Source: Akkermansiaceae bacterium (GTDB lineage Bacteria; Verrucomicrobiota; Verrucomicrobiia; Verrucomicrobiales; Akkermansiaceae). Taken from it: 39,445 bases of DNA. The stretch is taken from the NCBI GenBank assembly GCA_903827375.1, contig CAIKHZ010000119.1:1-39445 (forward strand), written 5' to 3'. The notes below the pieces were generated by a model. The model made no database searches. It saw only the letters and a list, made by a program, of their open reading frames with translations, and was not told the origin of the DNA. Each line of letters opens with the position of its first letter. Within the stretch, counting starts at the first letter, position 1. Position numbers and translations under genes: made by a program. This document shows, one piece after another, positions 1 to 8,790 of the stretch.

Positions 1-1
1 C

Positions 2-127
2 CAGAAGGATCAGAAGGATCAGAAGGATCAGAAGGATCAGAAGGATCAGAAGGATCAGAAGGATCAGAAGGATCAGAAGGATCAGAAGGATCAGAAGGAT
101 CAGAAGGATCAGAAGGATCAGAAGGAC
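2..127 (+). repeat. 9-bp tandem repeat coding Gln-Lys-Asp
   Basis: The unit CAGAAGGAT is repeated about 14 times, nearly perfectly, from the first bases of the window; the last unit ends GAC instead of GAT. It is in frame with the partial CDS and encodes a Gln-Lys-Asp polyampholyte. The left boundary lies outside the window, so the true copy number is unknown. Slippage or assembly collapse could change its length by multiples of three residues without breaking the frame. Confidence 0.97.
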
Positions 128-307
128 TCCGACAAAGAGGTTGCAGAGGCCACGGAGCGCAGCAAAAAGCAGGAAATGACGCCGGAGGAAGCCAAGCAAT
201 TGCTGGAGGAACTGCGCAGCGATGAGCGCACGGTCATTCCCATCCCTCAGCAGCGACGCTCTCGCATCCTAACGCCCGATAACTCCACCAAAGGCAAAAC
301 ATGGTAA
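2..307 (+). CDS. C-terminus of a Bat-operon protein with (Gln-Lys-Asp)n tail, partial
   Basis: The 3' end of a gene enters from the left edge and stops with TAA at 305-307. The visible protein starts with about 14 Gln-Lys-Asp units coded by a 9-bp tandem repeat. It continues with an acidic/basic helix and a tail containing TPEEAKQLLEELRSDER. A TPEEA..LL..L..DE tail of this kind is familiar from BatC-type TPR proteins placed just before BatD, and the next two genes are batD and batE, so BatC is the likely identity. No TPR is visible in the window, so this rests on position and tail. The stop overlaps a possible ATG of the next gene at 301, which would couple their translation. Confidence 0.7.
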   Translation, partial: QKDQKDQKDQKDQKDQKDQKDQKDQKDQKDQKDQKDQKDQKDSDKEVAEATERSKKQEMTPEEAKQLLEELRSDERTVIPIPQQRRSRILTPDNSTKGKTW

Positions 308-441
308 GCCAGTTTCCACGATCTAACTTTTTCAGAAAGGTTGCAGATTGGCGGCGGGCAGGATGTCCCATCCACCGCAGTCCGCGTGCTCTGCCCGGAT
401 CCAATCAGGCCCGCGCCCCCATCACGAGCCTGACCCACCAG

Positions 442-2265
442 ATGTTGGCGTGCCTGTGGTTCATCGCAGCTGGAATTTTCACCTCCTCCTGTCTGGCACC
501 TCATGCTGGGGCAGCAACAGTGGACGCCACGCTAGACCGCGATAGCGTGCCGGCCGGAAACGGTGCCCTGCTGTCCCTCACCATCACCGGCAACAGAGTC
601 GGCCAAATCCAATTGCCCGAAGTGGAAAACCTCATCATCCAAGGACGCGACCAAAGCCGGCAAATCCAGATGAATGCCGGCCAGACGATTGTCTCCCTGA
701 CATGCACCTATGCCGTCGGATCTAACACGCCAGGCACCTATCAGATTCCACCGATTGCCGTGAGTATCGACGGCCAGCAACTCACCACCAAGCCGCTCAC
801 TCTCAAAGTGCTCGACGCTGCCGCCGCCCAAGCGCCTACACCCTCCGGCGCGCCGCCCGCCGCCGGCCAAGCCCCCGACACGAGCGGCAAGCGATTCGGC
901 TTCCTAACAGTTGAACTATTGATCAAGGACCGCAACTATCTATACGTCGGGGAAATTGCTCCGGTAGGCATCCGGGCCTGGCTGCCGGAGGACTCCCGCG
1001 CCCAATTGCGCAGCGGCATCCAACCCGAGGGCAAGGCCTTCACTCTCCATAACGTCAGCGAGCGCCCGCAACAGGGCACCGAGATCAAGGATGGCAAGCG
1101 CTACACGGTGATCACTTGGTATGGCGGTATCTCCGCCACCAAGGCCGGCAAATACCCCGCCTCGCTATCCTTGGATGCCACCGTCGCCGTGCGCGACACC
1201 TCCGCCCCCAAACCACGCCGACGCAACGGCGGGCCGTTTGATGATCCGCTTTTCGATAGCATGATGGACCGCTTCAACACGCCGATGATCCAGGAGGATG
1301 TGACCCTCAAGTCGGACGACGAGGAGATTGAAGTGCGGTCGCTGCCCACCGCCGGACGGCCCGATGGATTCACCGGGGCGGTGGGCGATTTCAAGTTTGA
1401 AAGTGCCGACATTCCCGCGAGTTGGAAAACCGGCGAGCCCCAACAAATCAGCGCCAGCCTCAGTGGGTCCGGCAATTTCGCCTTGCTCGGCGCTCCCACA
1501 ATCGTCCCGCCGGACGCATGGAAAATCTATCCGGGCAAGAGCGACCTGACACCGCGCGACGCCGCGGCATTTTCCGCCAGCAAGCGGTTTCAATTCAGTG
1601 CTGTGGCACGCAAAGGCGGCAAGCAGGACGTCACGCTGAGTTTCAGCTTCTTCGATCCGGCCGCCGCCGCCTATAAAACTCTAACCACATCACCCAAGCC
1701 CGTCACGGTCAGCGGCGCGGACCTGGTCGATGTGCAAACTAACACCCCAACCGTAGCCCCGGAACCCGCCAAGCCCAAAGACCCACTCGTTGGCCAACAC
1801 AGCGCCTTGACCCCGGTTGCCTCACTGGCACCGCTCGTTGCCAGACCGGAATTCACCCGATTGTTAGCTCTGGGAGCCACGCTATGCGTGTTAGGCCAGG
1901 CGCTCGCCTGGCTACGCCGCCGCCGGACAGATCCGGCCCGCCTGGCACAGGCCAAGATGGAAATGGCCACCCGCGAGGCGCTGCAAGCGGCTGCCAACTG
2001 CGCCGATCGGCGGGATGTGGCAGGATTTTTCGAGGCCGCGCGCCGTGCCATCCAATTGCGGTTGGGAGCACTGTGGAACCAACCGGCTCCCGCCATCACA
2101 CTGGCGGAAATTTCCGCCCGCATTCCCGCTGAATCGCCCGTCGCCCGATTCTTCCACGAAGCCGACCTCTCCGCTTATGGCCGCCACGCCGCCGACGATC
2201 GGTTGCCCCATTGGCGGTCCCTGCTGGCCGAGGCATTGGCTTCCCTAACGCCTTCAGCGGGCTGA
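442..2265 (+). CDS. batD: BatD-like protein (aerotolerance/Bat operon)
   Basis: A 607-residue exported protein of the BatD family, a membrane-anchored component of the Bat operon thought to act in the cell envelope. From the chosen start there is a hydrophobic signal sequence (residues 1-25, ending near HAGAA). Then come beta-rich repeats beginning TVDATLDRDSVPAGNGALL, typical of BatD, and a transmembrane segment at roughly 475-495 followed by an Arg-rich RRRR stretch and a helical cytoplasmic tail. The same frame is open from an ATG at 301 that overlaps the previous stop. That would put 47 residues of poor signal-peptide character in front, so 442 is preferred, although translational coupling argues for 301. 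batE follows 33 bp downstream. Confidence 0.88.
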   Translation: MLACLWFIAAGIFTSSCLAPHAGAATVDATLDRDSVPAGNGALLSLTITGNRVGQIQLPEVENLIIQGRDQSRQIQMNAGQTIVSLTCTYAVGSNTPGTYQIPPIAVSIDGQQLTTKPLTLKVLDAAAAQAPTPSGAPPAAGQAPDTSGKRFGFLTVELLIKDRNYLYVGEIAPVGIRAWLPEDSRAQLRSGIQPEGKAFTLHNVSERPQQGTEIKDGKRYTVITWYGGISATKAGKYPASLSLDATVAVRDTSAPKPRRRNGGPFDDPLFDSMMDRFNTPMIQEDVTLKSDDEEIEVRSLPTAGRPDGFTGAVGDFKFESADIPASWKTGEPQQISASLSGSGNFALLGAPTIVPPDAWKIYPGKSDLTPRDAAAFSASKRFQFSAVARKGGKQDVTLSFSFFDPAAAAYKTLTTSPKPVTVSGADLVDVQTNTPTVAPEPAKPKDPLVGQHSALTPVASLAPLVARPEFTRLLALGATLCVLGQALAWLRRRRTDPARLAQAKMEMATREALQAAANCADRRDVAGFFEAARRAIQLRLGALWNQPAPAITLAEISARIPAESPVARFFHEADLSAYGRHAADDRLPHWRSLLAEALASLTPSAG

Positions 2266-2298
2266 TATGAACCTGAACTACAAAGTAATAGTCTGATC

Positions 2299-3051
2299 AT
2301 GAATCGCCCCCTCCGGCTCGCAGCTTGCTTGTTGTTGTTAGGAAGCACCCCTCTTCACGCGGCGGCATCCTCCACCCTGGAGCAGGCGAACCAACGCTTT
2401 GCCGCCGGTGAGTATGCCGACGCAGTTACGGCCTACAAGCAACTTCTAACTAGCGAAGGTCCGCGCGCCAGCGTCCTGTACAACCTCGGCAATTCCTATC
2501 AAAGGCTCGGCCAATACGGCCCCGCCATCCTTGCCTACGAGCGTGCCCGGTTACTCACCCCGAGGGACCCGGATTTGCTGGCCAATCTGGCACTCGCCCG
2601 GCAGGCCGCCGCCGCCTTCGAGGAAACGCGCCGCAACCCGCGCATCGATGCCCTGCTTTACCACTTCAGCCGGCACGAATGGTCGTGGTTGGTTGTCGGC
2701 AGCGCGTTGCTGCTAGGTGGTCTCGCCGGGCTCTGCGGAGTGCTGGGCCTGCCCCGCCGCGGCTGGCGCAACGGAGCCCTAACTGCGGCCGCATTAGCAA
2801 GTCTGGCACTGATGACCGGTGCCACGGCTCTCTATCTGCGCGGCGATGAGGCGGCCCTCGGCATCGTGCTCAGCGCAACGGCCGGAGTGCGCCTATCACC
2901 TTTTGACAAGGCCGAAGTGCTCGGCAGCCCGGGTGCCGGCCGCAGTGTGCGTCTCGGCGCGACCAGCGGGGCATTCCACTACGTTGAGGTTCCCGGGACA
3001 TCCCTCCGCGGATGGATGGCAGACACCGAAGTGACCGCCATTTTTCCCTGA
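2299..3051 (+). CDS. batE: BatE-like TPR/SH3 membrane protein
   Basis: A 250-residue protein with a signal peptide (1-22) and a TPR region (about 25-95, including ASVLYNLGNSYQRLGQ and YGPAILAYERARLLTPRDP). Two transmembrane helices follow (about 131-153 and 159-178), then a C-terminal SH3-like domain (about 188-250) with the pattern AGVRLSPFDKAEVLGSPGAG and a final Trp-Met-containing strand. This order matches BatE, the last gene of Bat operons. It follows batD by 33 bp in the same direction, and the gene after it is convergent, so it probably ends the operon. The biochemical role of Bat proteins is poorly defined. Confidence 0.88.
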   Translation: MNRPLRLAACLLLLGSTPLHAAASSTLEQANQRFAAGEYADAVTAYKQLLTSEGPRASVLYNLGNSYQRLGQYGPAILAYERARLLTPRDPDLLANLALARQAAAAFEETRRNPRIDALLYHFSRHEWSWLVVGSALLLGGLAGLCGVLGLPRRGWRNGALTAAALASLALMTGATALYLRGDEAALGIVLSATAGVRLSPFDKAEVLGSPGAGRSVRLGATSGAFHYVEVPGTSLRGWMADTEVTAIFP

Positions 3052-3067
3052 GGATCCTCTGAGAAAT

Positions 3068-4351
3068 TCACGGTTTTTTCTCTATCCGATAAAGGTGGCT
3101 CCGCGAGCGGAGGATGAGCGAATTGTTATACACGGCCGGTGAGGCCATGAAGCCATCGCCGAGTTGGTTGGTGGCTAGCAATTGAAAAGTATCGGCGGCG
3201 GCGATAACTGGCACATCGCCGTCTTCGCCGAAGAAGTAGATGCGCCCTTCTGCAAAGAGCGGCGAAGCCGAGAATGGGCCACCCAGGCGTTTTTGCCAGA
3301 TACTGAGGCCGGATTTGGCATCGACGCACGAGATCACACCTGCGTCACTGATCATGAAAAGTCGCTCGCCTAGCAAAATCTGCGAGGAGCGCGTCGGCAC
3401 GTTCTTGGCAAACTGCCACGCCACATGACTCTCAGTCACATCGCCGCGACCGTCCGGGCGAACGGCAAAGAGCTGATAGCCACCGGCCGCGCTGGTTGCA
3501 TAGACAAGCCCATTGCCAAATAGCGGCAGCGCCGAGGCGTTCATGCCGCCGCTGCGCACCCGCCAAATCTCCTCACCCGTCTTCGGTTCGTAGGCGATGG
3601 TGGCACCGGCGCTGGGACTAACCAACTGCTGGTGCCCCTGAACCGAAATGAGGGCCGGAGTCGAGTAGGCCTTCCAATAATCGTGATCCTCGGTATCATA
3701 GACGATTTTGCGGTCACGTTTCCAAACCGTCTTGCCGGTGAGTTTGTCCAGGGCTGCGATGAATTGCACATCAATCCCGTCGAATGTAAGCACCAGCAAG
3801 TTGTCCACCAAGATGGGTGAAGACGCCGGGCCGCGAAAGTGGTCGCAGGAAAATTCTTGGTGGGTCCACAACGTCTTGGCGTTGGTGGTATCGAGGCAAG
3901 CGCTGCCGTAGGTGCCGAAGTGCAGATAGAGTCGGCCATTTTCGATGACCGGGGTGGGAGTGGCGTAGCTGTTCATTGGGTGGCAGAACAGCGGCTTGTC
4001 GATGTTGAAAGCCACCACATCGAAAAGGATTTTGCCGGATTCGGCGTCGATGCAAACCGCCCCCAACTCCTTGCCATCCTTGGTGGCGGTACTCATCCAA
4101 ATCTGTTGCTCCCAGATCACCGGCGATGACCAAGCCTTGCCATGCACCGGGATTTTCCAGCGCAGATTCTCTGCCTCACCAAAGGTAACCGGCAAACCCT
4201 GCGCCGCCGTCTGACCGTTGGCATGTGGGCCTCGAAATTGCGGCCAATTCTCCCCGCCGCATACCGGCCCGGCGCTCCACAACCCCAGCGCCAGAAGCGG
4301 CACAACCCACAACGCGAGCGTGCTGCGGATGCTGCCGTGCCACCCTGGCAT
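3068..4351 (-). CDS. Exported PQQ-like beta-propeller protein
   Basis: A 427-residue secreted protein with an N-terminal signal sequence (about residues 1-32, hydrophobic STLALWVVPLLALGLW). Next comes the WPQFRGPHANG motif found at the start of many planctomycete and verrucomicrobial PQQ-repeat proteins. The rest consists of beta-propeller blades with the PQQ-repeat signature, for example GAVCIDAESGKILFD, AALDKLTGKTVWKRD and SCVDAKSGLSIWQK. Such proteins are structurally BamB-like; the blades here may be purely structural and no catalytic residue can be assigned. The open frame extends to 4504, but the upstream 51 residues lack export character, so the ATG at 4351 was chosen. It is convergent with batE, with only 16 bp between them. 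Confidence 0.85.
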   Translation of the reverse strand: MPGWHGSIRSTLALWVVPLLALGLWSAGPVCGGENWPQFRGPHANGQTAAQGLPVTFGEAENLRWKIPVHGKAWSSPVIWEQQIWMSTATKDGKELGAVCIDAESGKILFDVVAFNIDKPLFCHPMNSYATPTPVIENGRLYLHFGTYGSACLDTTNAKTLWTHQEFSCDHFRGPASSPILVDNLLVLTFDGIDVQFIAALDKLTGKTVWKRDRKIVYDTEDHDYWKAYSTPALISVQGHQQLVSPSAGATIAYEPKTGEEIWRVRSGGMNASALPLFGNGLVYATSAAGGYQLFAVRPDGRGDVTESHVAWQFAKNVPTRSSQILLGERLFMISDAGVISCVDAKSGLSIWQKRLGGPFSASPLFAEGRIYFFGEDGDVPVIAAADTFQLLATNQLGDGFMASPAVYNNSLILRSRSHLYRIEKKP

Positions 4352-4695
4352 TGGGGATTTTCTTGGCTTTGAAATGGGGACCAGCGCCCCGGGGATATCC
4401 GGGCAGAGGCGGCGGAGATCCGCGGCAATGGCGCAGGTACGATCGGCGGGGCGGGGCGCAACAGGATTCATAGTGGCTTTCACGTGCCGTCGAGCATAAC
4501 CCATGAGATGACCCTTGTCGAGGCAGCGAGTTCATTCGCGATTCATGCTTATCGGCAGTCATAGACACGCCGCTACAAACGACAGATCTTCTTGCGCCGC
4601 TCATGAGCTTCAGAACTCAGTGTTCGACCTCGGAATTGACAACGGAGCGAGCAAGTCGGATTCCCTACGTGTCGGCTGTGGATGACGGCCCGATT
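4352..4695. other. Intergenic region without a supported gene
   Basis: This spacer separates the propeller-protein gene from the 3' end of the upstream sugar kinase gene; both are on the minus strand. It would hold the promoter of the propeller gene, but I see no convincing -35/-10 pair, hairpin terminator or RNA gene. The part up to 4504 is open in the propeller frame and could be an N-terminal extension. Confidence 0.5.
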
Positions 4696-5793
4696 TCAGC
4701 GAACGACTCTGGCACCGCCGCCGGCGATGATTTTTTCAACTTCCTTGCGGGTGGCCATCGAGGTATCGCCGGGGGTTGTGGAGGCGAGAGCGCCGTGGGC
4801 GGCCCCATAATCGACGGCTTTCTGCGGATCATTGAACTCCATGAAACCGAATTGCAAACCGCTAGCAAAACTATCGCCTCCTCCCACCCGATCCAAGATT
4901 TCCAATTCCGGATAGGCCCGGCTTTCGTAAAACCCGCCATCATGCCAGAGGATCGCCGCCCAGTCGTTGCTGGTGGCGCTGATCACGCGCCGCAACGTGG
5001 TGGCTGCCACCTTGAAATTGGGAAAGTCGCCAAGTGCCGTCTCGATCATTGCCTTGAACGCGGCGGTATCAATGGTGCTCAATGTGGGATCGCTGCCGGC
5101 GACCTCGAAGCCCAACGACGCGGTGAAGTCCTCCTCGTTGCCAATCATCACATCCACAAATCCGGCGATTTCGCGGTTGACCTCCCGAGCTTTTGTTAGG
5201 CCGCCGATGGTCTTCCACAAGGACGGTCGGTAGTTGAGGTCGTAGGAGACGATGGTGCCGTGCCGGTTGGCGGCTTTGACGGCTTCGAGGGTGAGTTCGG
5301 CGGTGGATGGGGAGAGGGCGGCGAAGATGCCGCCGGTATGGAACCAGCGCACGCCGAGTTGGCCGAAGAGGTGGTCCCAATCGACGTCGCCGGGTTTGAG
5401 TTGGGATGCGGCGGTATTGCCGCGATCCGGGTTGCCGACGGCACCGCGGATGCCGAATCCGCGTTCGGTGAAATTCAGGCCGTTGCGCACGCTGCGGCCG
5501 ATGCCATCGTCATCGCGCCACTGAATCAACTCCGTGCCCACCCCTCCCTGCATGATGAAGTCTTCGATCAGATGGCCAATCTCATTGTCCACCAACGCCG
5601 TACACACCGCCGTCTTGTAACCGAAACACTTGCGCAAGCCTCGCGACGTGTTGTATTCACCACCTCCCTCCCACGCGCTGAAGTGGCGAGCCGTGCGAAT
5701 CCGCCCCTCCCCCGGATCCAAACGCAACATGATCTCGCCTAGCGAAATTTGATCAAACGTGCAGGCGTGTCGTGCTTTGAGGGGCAGGGCCAT
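4696..5793 (-). CDS. kdgK: PfkB-family sugar kinase, probably 2-dehydro-3-deoxygluconokinase
   Basis: A 365-residue ribokinase/PfkB-fold kinase. KdgK phosphorylates 2-keto-3-deoxygluconate to KDPG using ATP. It starts in the family style (FDQISLGEIMLRLDPGEGR) and has the substrate-side GGGEYN segment near residues 43-48. The SYDLNYRPSLW strand (183-193) is typical of the KdgK branch. The PfkB signature 2 is DRVGGGDSFASGL (301-313), with catalytic base Asp307 in the GGGDSF anion hole. The substrate is inferred from the KdgK-like N-terminus and DLNYRP motif; related hexose or ketogluconate kinases remain possible. It lies 41 bp downstream of the Ser/Thr kinase gene on the same strand, so the two may be cotranscribed. 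Confidence 0.85.
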   Translation of the reverse strand: MALPLKARHACTFDQISLGEIMLRLDPGEGRIRTARHFSAWEGGGEYNTSRGLRKCFGYKTAVCTALVDNEIGHLIEDFIMQGGVGTELIQWRDDDGIGRSVRNGLNFTERGFGIRGAVGNPDRGNTAASQLKPGDVDWDHLFGQLGVRWFHTGGIFAALSPSTAELTLEAVKAANRHGTIVSYDLNYRPSLWKTIGGLTKAREVNREIAGFVDVMIGNEEDFTASLGFEVAGSDPTLSTIDTAAFKAMIETALGDFPNFKVAATTLRRVISATSNDWAAILWHDGGFYESRAYPELEILDRVGGGDSFASGLQFGFMEFNDPQKAVDYGAAHGALASTTPGDTSMATRKEVEKIIAGGGARVVR

Positions 5794-5834
5794 GACTATC
5801 AGTGATGGGTAGGTCGGGTTGTGAGGGCCACCAC

Positions 5835-7703
5835 TCAGGTGCCGGCGGCAGGCTTGCCTCCCGATTTATCATCCCCGGCAGGCGGCTTTTCCCGGGCAAA
5901 AATCGGCGCGGGCGGCCTCGGATCAATCCCGAACGAACGAATCCACGCCTCATTTTCCGCCGCCTTCGCGGAAGCCGCACGCAGCGCGGTGGCTTGTCCG
6001 GTTTGCTTGGCTCGCTCTGCGGTGCCCACTTCTTCCTTGAGGCGATTCAGGTAAAAGGCGCGGAGCTTGTCCACTTCAGACAAAAATGCGCTGTCGATCT
6101 GGCTTTGTTTGGCGGCTCGTCCGGCAATAATTTTTGCCATTTGAGGGGACACGGTGATTCCGTTAGCCTGAGGGTTGCCAACCGGGACCCGCGAATTTCT
6201 AACGACGGTCTTGAATTTGGCGACGGGCAATTGCCAAGTTTCCTGGTCTCCTTTTGACAGGCCGTTGAGCCATTGGTCGAGCTCCCAAGTGTAGGAGCTG
6301 ATGTTGGCGGCGAGTTGTTCCGAGCGTTTTTTATCAGCTGCAGCAATCAGATCCTTGGCCTTTGTGTTCAGGGTGGCGAGCACCGCCGAATCTGCTGGTG
6401 GGGTACTGCCTGGGGTACTCCCTGAGGTCACCGGCCGGGTTGGCGTCTCTTTGTTGCCCGGAGTCGTCACCTTTTCCGGCACCACGGGAGGTTTCTTAGG
6501 AAACGTCGGGTTGTCCGGCGGTCTGGCAACCCCGCCGGTGGTCGGCCTAGAGGGCTTGCCGCCCGTCTCTTGAAGGTGCTTGAAATCCTCCACCGTTTGG
6601 GCGTTTTTTTCGGCGATTTTGACCATCTCCTTGTCATGATCCATCCGGACCTTCCAGAAGTAGGCGGAGAGCCCGACGAGTCCTGCAAGAAAAAGAAATT
6701 GCAATAGGGTGGAGCCTACTCCGCCTTGACGGCGAGGCAGCACCTGGGTGGCGACATTGGCCATCGGCTTGGCCCTGCCGGCCTGCTGGGGGCTTCCGCT
6801 CGCGGCTCCCTTGGCTGGAGAAGTGGCTGCTGCTAGGGGCACGGCTGCTTGACTCAAGCCCTTGGCAGGCGCTGGCCCCATGCTTCTGCGCATGGCGGGG
6901 GAATCTTTGGCGGCAAGCCATTCGGTAAGGGCGGTGCTGAAGGCCGCCGCGCTTTGAAAGCGGCTGGCCGGATTCAAATGGGTGGCATGACGCCAGATGT
7001 CATCCATGCGGTGGTTGCAACCACAGATCGTTGAGGGAGCCGCCGCAGTGGGTTCCTGGCGTTGGCCGGTCAGCAGTTCGTAGAGGATCACGCCGACTGC
7101 AAAAAGGTCCGATCGGTGGTCCGCCACCAACGGGTTGGCCAGTACCTCCGGCGCTGTGTAACCCGGCGTGCCCATCACCAACCCGGAACCCTCGCTGCCC
7201 GCTAACCGGGCCAATCCGAAATCCCCGATTTTTGGCTCGGCCTTGGGGGTGAGCAGAATGTTAGCGGGCTTGATATCACTGTGAATGATCCCGTTTTCGT
7301 GGGCGTGGCTGAGCCCGGCACAAATCCCCTGAACCAATTGCACGGCCTGCACGGGATCGACCATTTTTCCATAGGATGAATGGTAGAGTGACTTGCCGGG
7401 CACATACTCCATGACGATGAAGAGCATGTCCTCGATGGCCCCTGTGTCATAGACGCCGATGAGGTTGGGATGATTGAGCCTGGCCATGGCGCGGGCCTCC
7501 GTCTCAAACGAACGTCGAAACAACGGGTCGAGGCCAACTTCGGGGGGCAGAATCTTGATCGCCACATCCCGCCCCAGTGAGCGCTGCTTGGCCTTGTAAA
7601 CAGCCCCCATCCCGCCTTTGGCAATCAGGCACTCAAAGTCGAATCCTGGCAGCAATCGGCTGAGAACTTCGATGGCGGGGGCGTTGAAGGTGGGTTGGGA
7701 CAT
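5835..7703 (-). CDS. Membrane-anchored Hanks-type Ser/Thr protein kinase
   Basis: A 622-residue kinase. The catalytic domain (about 20-265) shows the Gly-rich loop AKGGMGAVY (29-37), the ATP lysine in VAIKIL (Lys50), a catalytic loop IIHSDIKPANILL (Asp143), DFG at 161-163 and VMGTPGYTAPE. The usual HRD is HSD, so this is a non-RD kinase, but Asp, Lys and Asn of DxKPxN are intact. After an Ala/Pro-rich linker there is one transmembrane helix (about 330-350). It is followed by about 270 residues with a short coiled coil, a Pro/Thr/Gly-rich stretch and a helical region of unknown role, probably on the other side of the membrane. The start at 7703 gives a normal kinase N-terminus; upstream residues to 7787 look untranslated. 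Confidence 0.9.
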   Translation of the reverse strand: MSQPTFNAPAIEVLSRLLPGFDFECLIAKGGMGAVYKAKQRSLGRDVAIKILPPEVGLDPLFRRSFETEARAMARLNHPNLIGVYDTGAIEDMLFIVMEYVPGKSLYHSSYGKMVDPVQAVQLVQGICAGLSHAHENGIIHSDIKPANILLTPKAEPKIGDFGLARLAGSEGSGLVMGTPGYTAPEVLANPLVADHRSDLFAVGVILYELLTGQRQEPTAAAPSTICGCNHRMDDIWRHATHLNPASRFQSAAAFSTALTEWLAAKDSPAMRRSMGPAPAKGLSQAAVPLAAATSPAKGAASGSPQQAGRAKPMANVATQVLPRRQGGVGSTLLQFLFLAGLVGLSAYFWKVRMDHDKEMVKIAEKNAQTVEDFKHLQETGGKPSRPTTGGVARPPDNPTFPKKPPVVPEKVTTPGNKETPTRPVTSGSTPGSTPPADSAVLATLNTKAKDLIAAADKKRSEQLAANISSYTWELDQWLNGLSKGDQETWQLPVAKFKTVVRNSRVPVGNPQANGITVSPQMAKIIAGRAAKQSQIDSAFLSEVDKLRAFYLNRLKEEVGTAERAKQTGQATALRAASAKAAENEAWIRSFGIDPRPPAPIFAREKPPAGDDKSGGKPAAGT

Positions 7704-7929
7704 GCCTGAGCGCTTGGCTGGGCGGAACGTAGCATTCCACATTTCGACAGCGAAGCAAATTTCTGTCGGTATTTTGCAAAAATCCAAGCGAGTGCCGGGA
7801 CGGATTGATGGGTCTCTCCGCAGTCACGATGGGTTCAGCGGATAATTTTGTCACAATTTGCCAGAAAGCGTTGGTTTCTCGATTCGATTCCCTCTAGCAT
7901 GGCAGGCATGCCCGCTATCCATGCCGCCC

Positions 7930-8790
7930 ATGTCTGATCCGACTGTCATCATCCTGCAGGCTTGTTTTTTTGGAGCGGTAGGGATTTTTGCCCTTTGCGC
8001 CGCAGTGAGGGCGCTAGCCGCCGCCTTCCGCCCGGCCACCGAACCGCCGCCCGTTCCGTCGAGCCGCGTGCCGGTTTGGCCCTACGTGCATATCGACCTG
8101 CTGTGGATGGGGTTTATTTTTCTCACGTTCTACAGCATCAGCATCGGCAGTGCCCGCGTGGTTGCGGCCAAAACCGCCATGCCCATCACCCCGCAAGGCC
8201 TGCTGAGTTCCATCGGATTCCACCTGGTGCTCGCCGGGATGACCCTCATGGTCATGGTGTGGCGGATCCGTCCGGTGGCTTGGCTGGGCTTGCGCTGGCC
8301 GAATTGGAAGCGCGTGTTCCTCATCGGCCCACTCGGCGTGGTTGCCATGTGGCTGCTGGCCTTCGCGCTCAATGCCACCGCTTACCCACAATGGATCAAA
8401 TCCCTCGGCGTCGAGCCCATGCAGGACAGTGTGAAATTGCTGCAAAACAGCCAAGACCCGCTCATTCTAGGCTTGATGAGTGTGGCGGCCATGTTCAGTG
8501 CCCCGCTTTGCGAGGAAATCGTGTTCCGCGGATACCTGTATCCCGCCGCCAAAAAATTTGCCGGGCCATGGGTGGCGGGCCTTTGTTCCGCGCTGGTTTT
8601 TGCCGCCGCACACAACAGTCTGTCCGCTCTCCTGCCATTGTTCTATTTCGGTTGCCTGCTAGCCCTCGCCTACGAACTCACCGGCTCACTTTGGGCCCCC
8701 ATCGCCATGCATTTTAGCCTCAATTCCGCCACCGTTCTGGCCGAGGCCCTTGCCCGATTCTACCATATCCCCCTCAATCCCGGTCCGTGA
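7930..8790 (+). CDS. CPBP-family intramembrane metalloprotease
   Basis: A 286-residue polytopic membrane protein of the CPBP (Abi/CAAX protease-like) family. The conserved motifs are visible: EEIVFRG (Glu195-Glu196 and Arg200), FAAAHN (His228) and HFSLN (His261, Asn265), which form the presumed metal site in the membrane. About seven hydrophobic segments are present, starting at IILQACFFGAVGIFALCAAV. The substrate is unknown; family members act in CAAX processing, bacteriocin immunity or signalling. The ATG at 7930 was chosen because the hydrophobic segment follows directly; ATGs at 7921 and 7858 are in frame. The stop overlaps the GTG start of thiL by 4 bp. Confidence 0.88.
   Translation: MSDPTVIILQACFFGAVGIFALCAAVRALAAAFRPATEPPPVPSSRVPVWPYVHIDLLWMGFIFLTFYSISIGSARVVAAKTAMPITPQGLLSSIGFHLVLAGMTLMVMVWRIRPVAWLGLRWPNWKRVFLIGPLGVVAMWLLAFALNATAYPQWIKSLGVEPMQDSVKLLQNSQDPLILGLMSVAAMFSAPLCEEIVFRGYLYPAAKKFAGPWVAGLCSALVFAAAHNSLSALLPLFYFGCLLALAYELTGSLWAPIAMHFSLNSATVLAEALARFYHIPLNPGP

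Noticed and set aside
3050-3065. Possible terminator at GAGGATCCTC between batE and the propeller gene
   Set aside because: The palindrome has no loop and the following T-run is not adjacent to a stem.
4603-5742. Plus-strand open frames of 198 and 160 residues opposite the sugar kinase
   Set aside because: They are antisense to a clear KdgK with all motifs. Their Gly/Ala/His-rich composition is what the complement of a C-ending gene produces.
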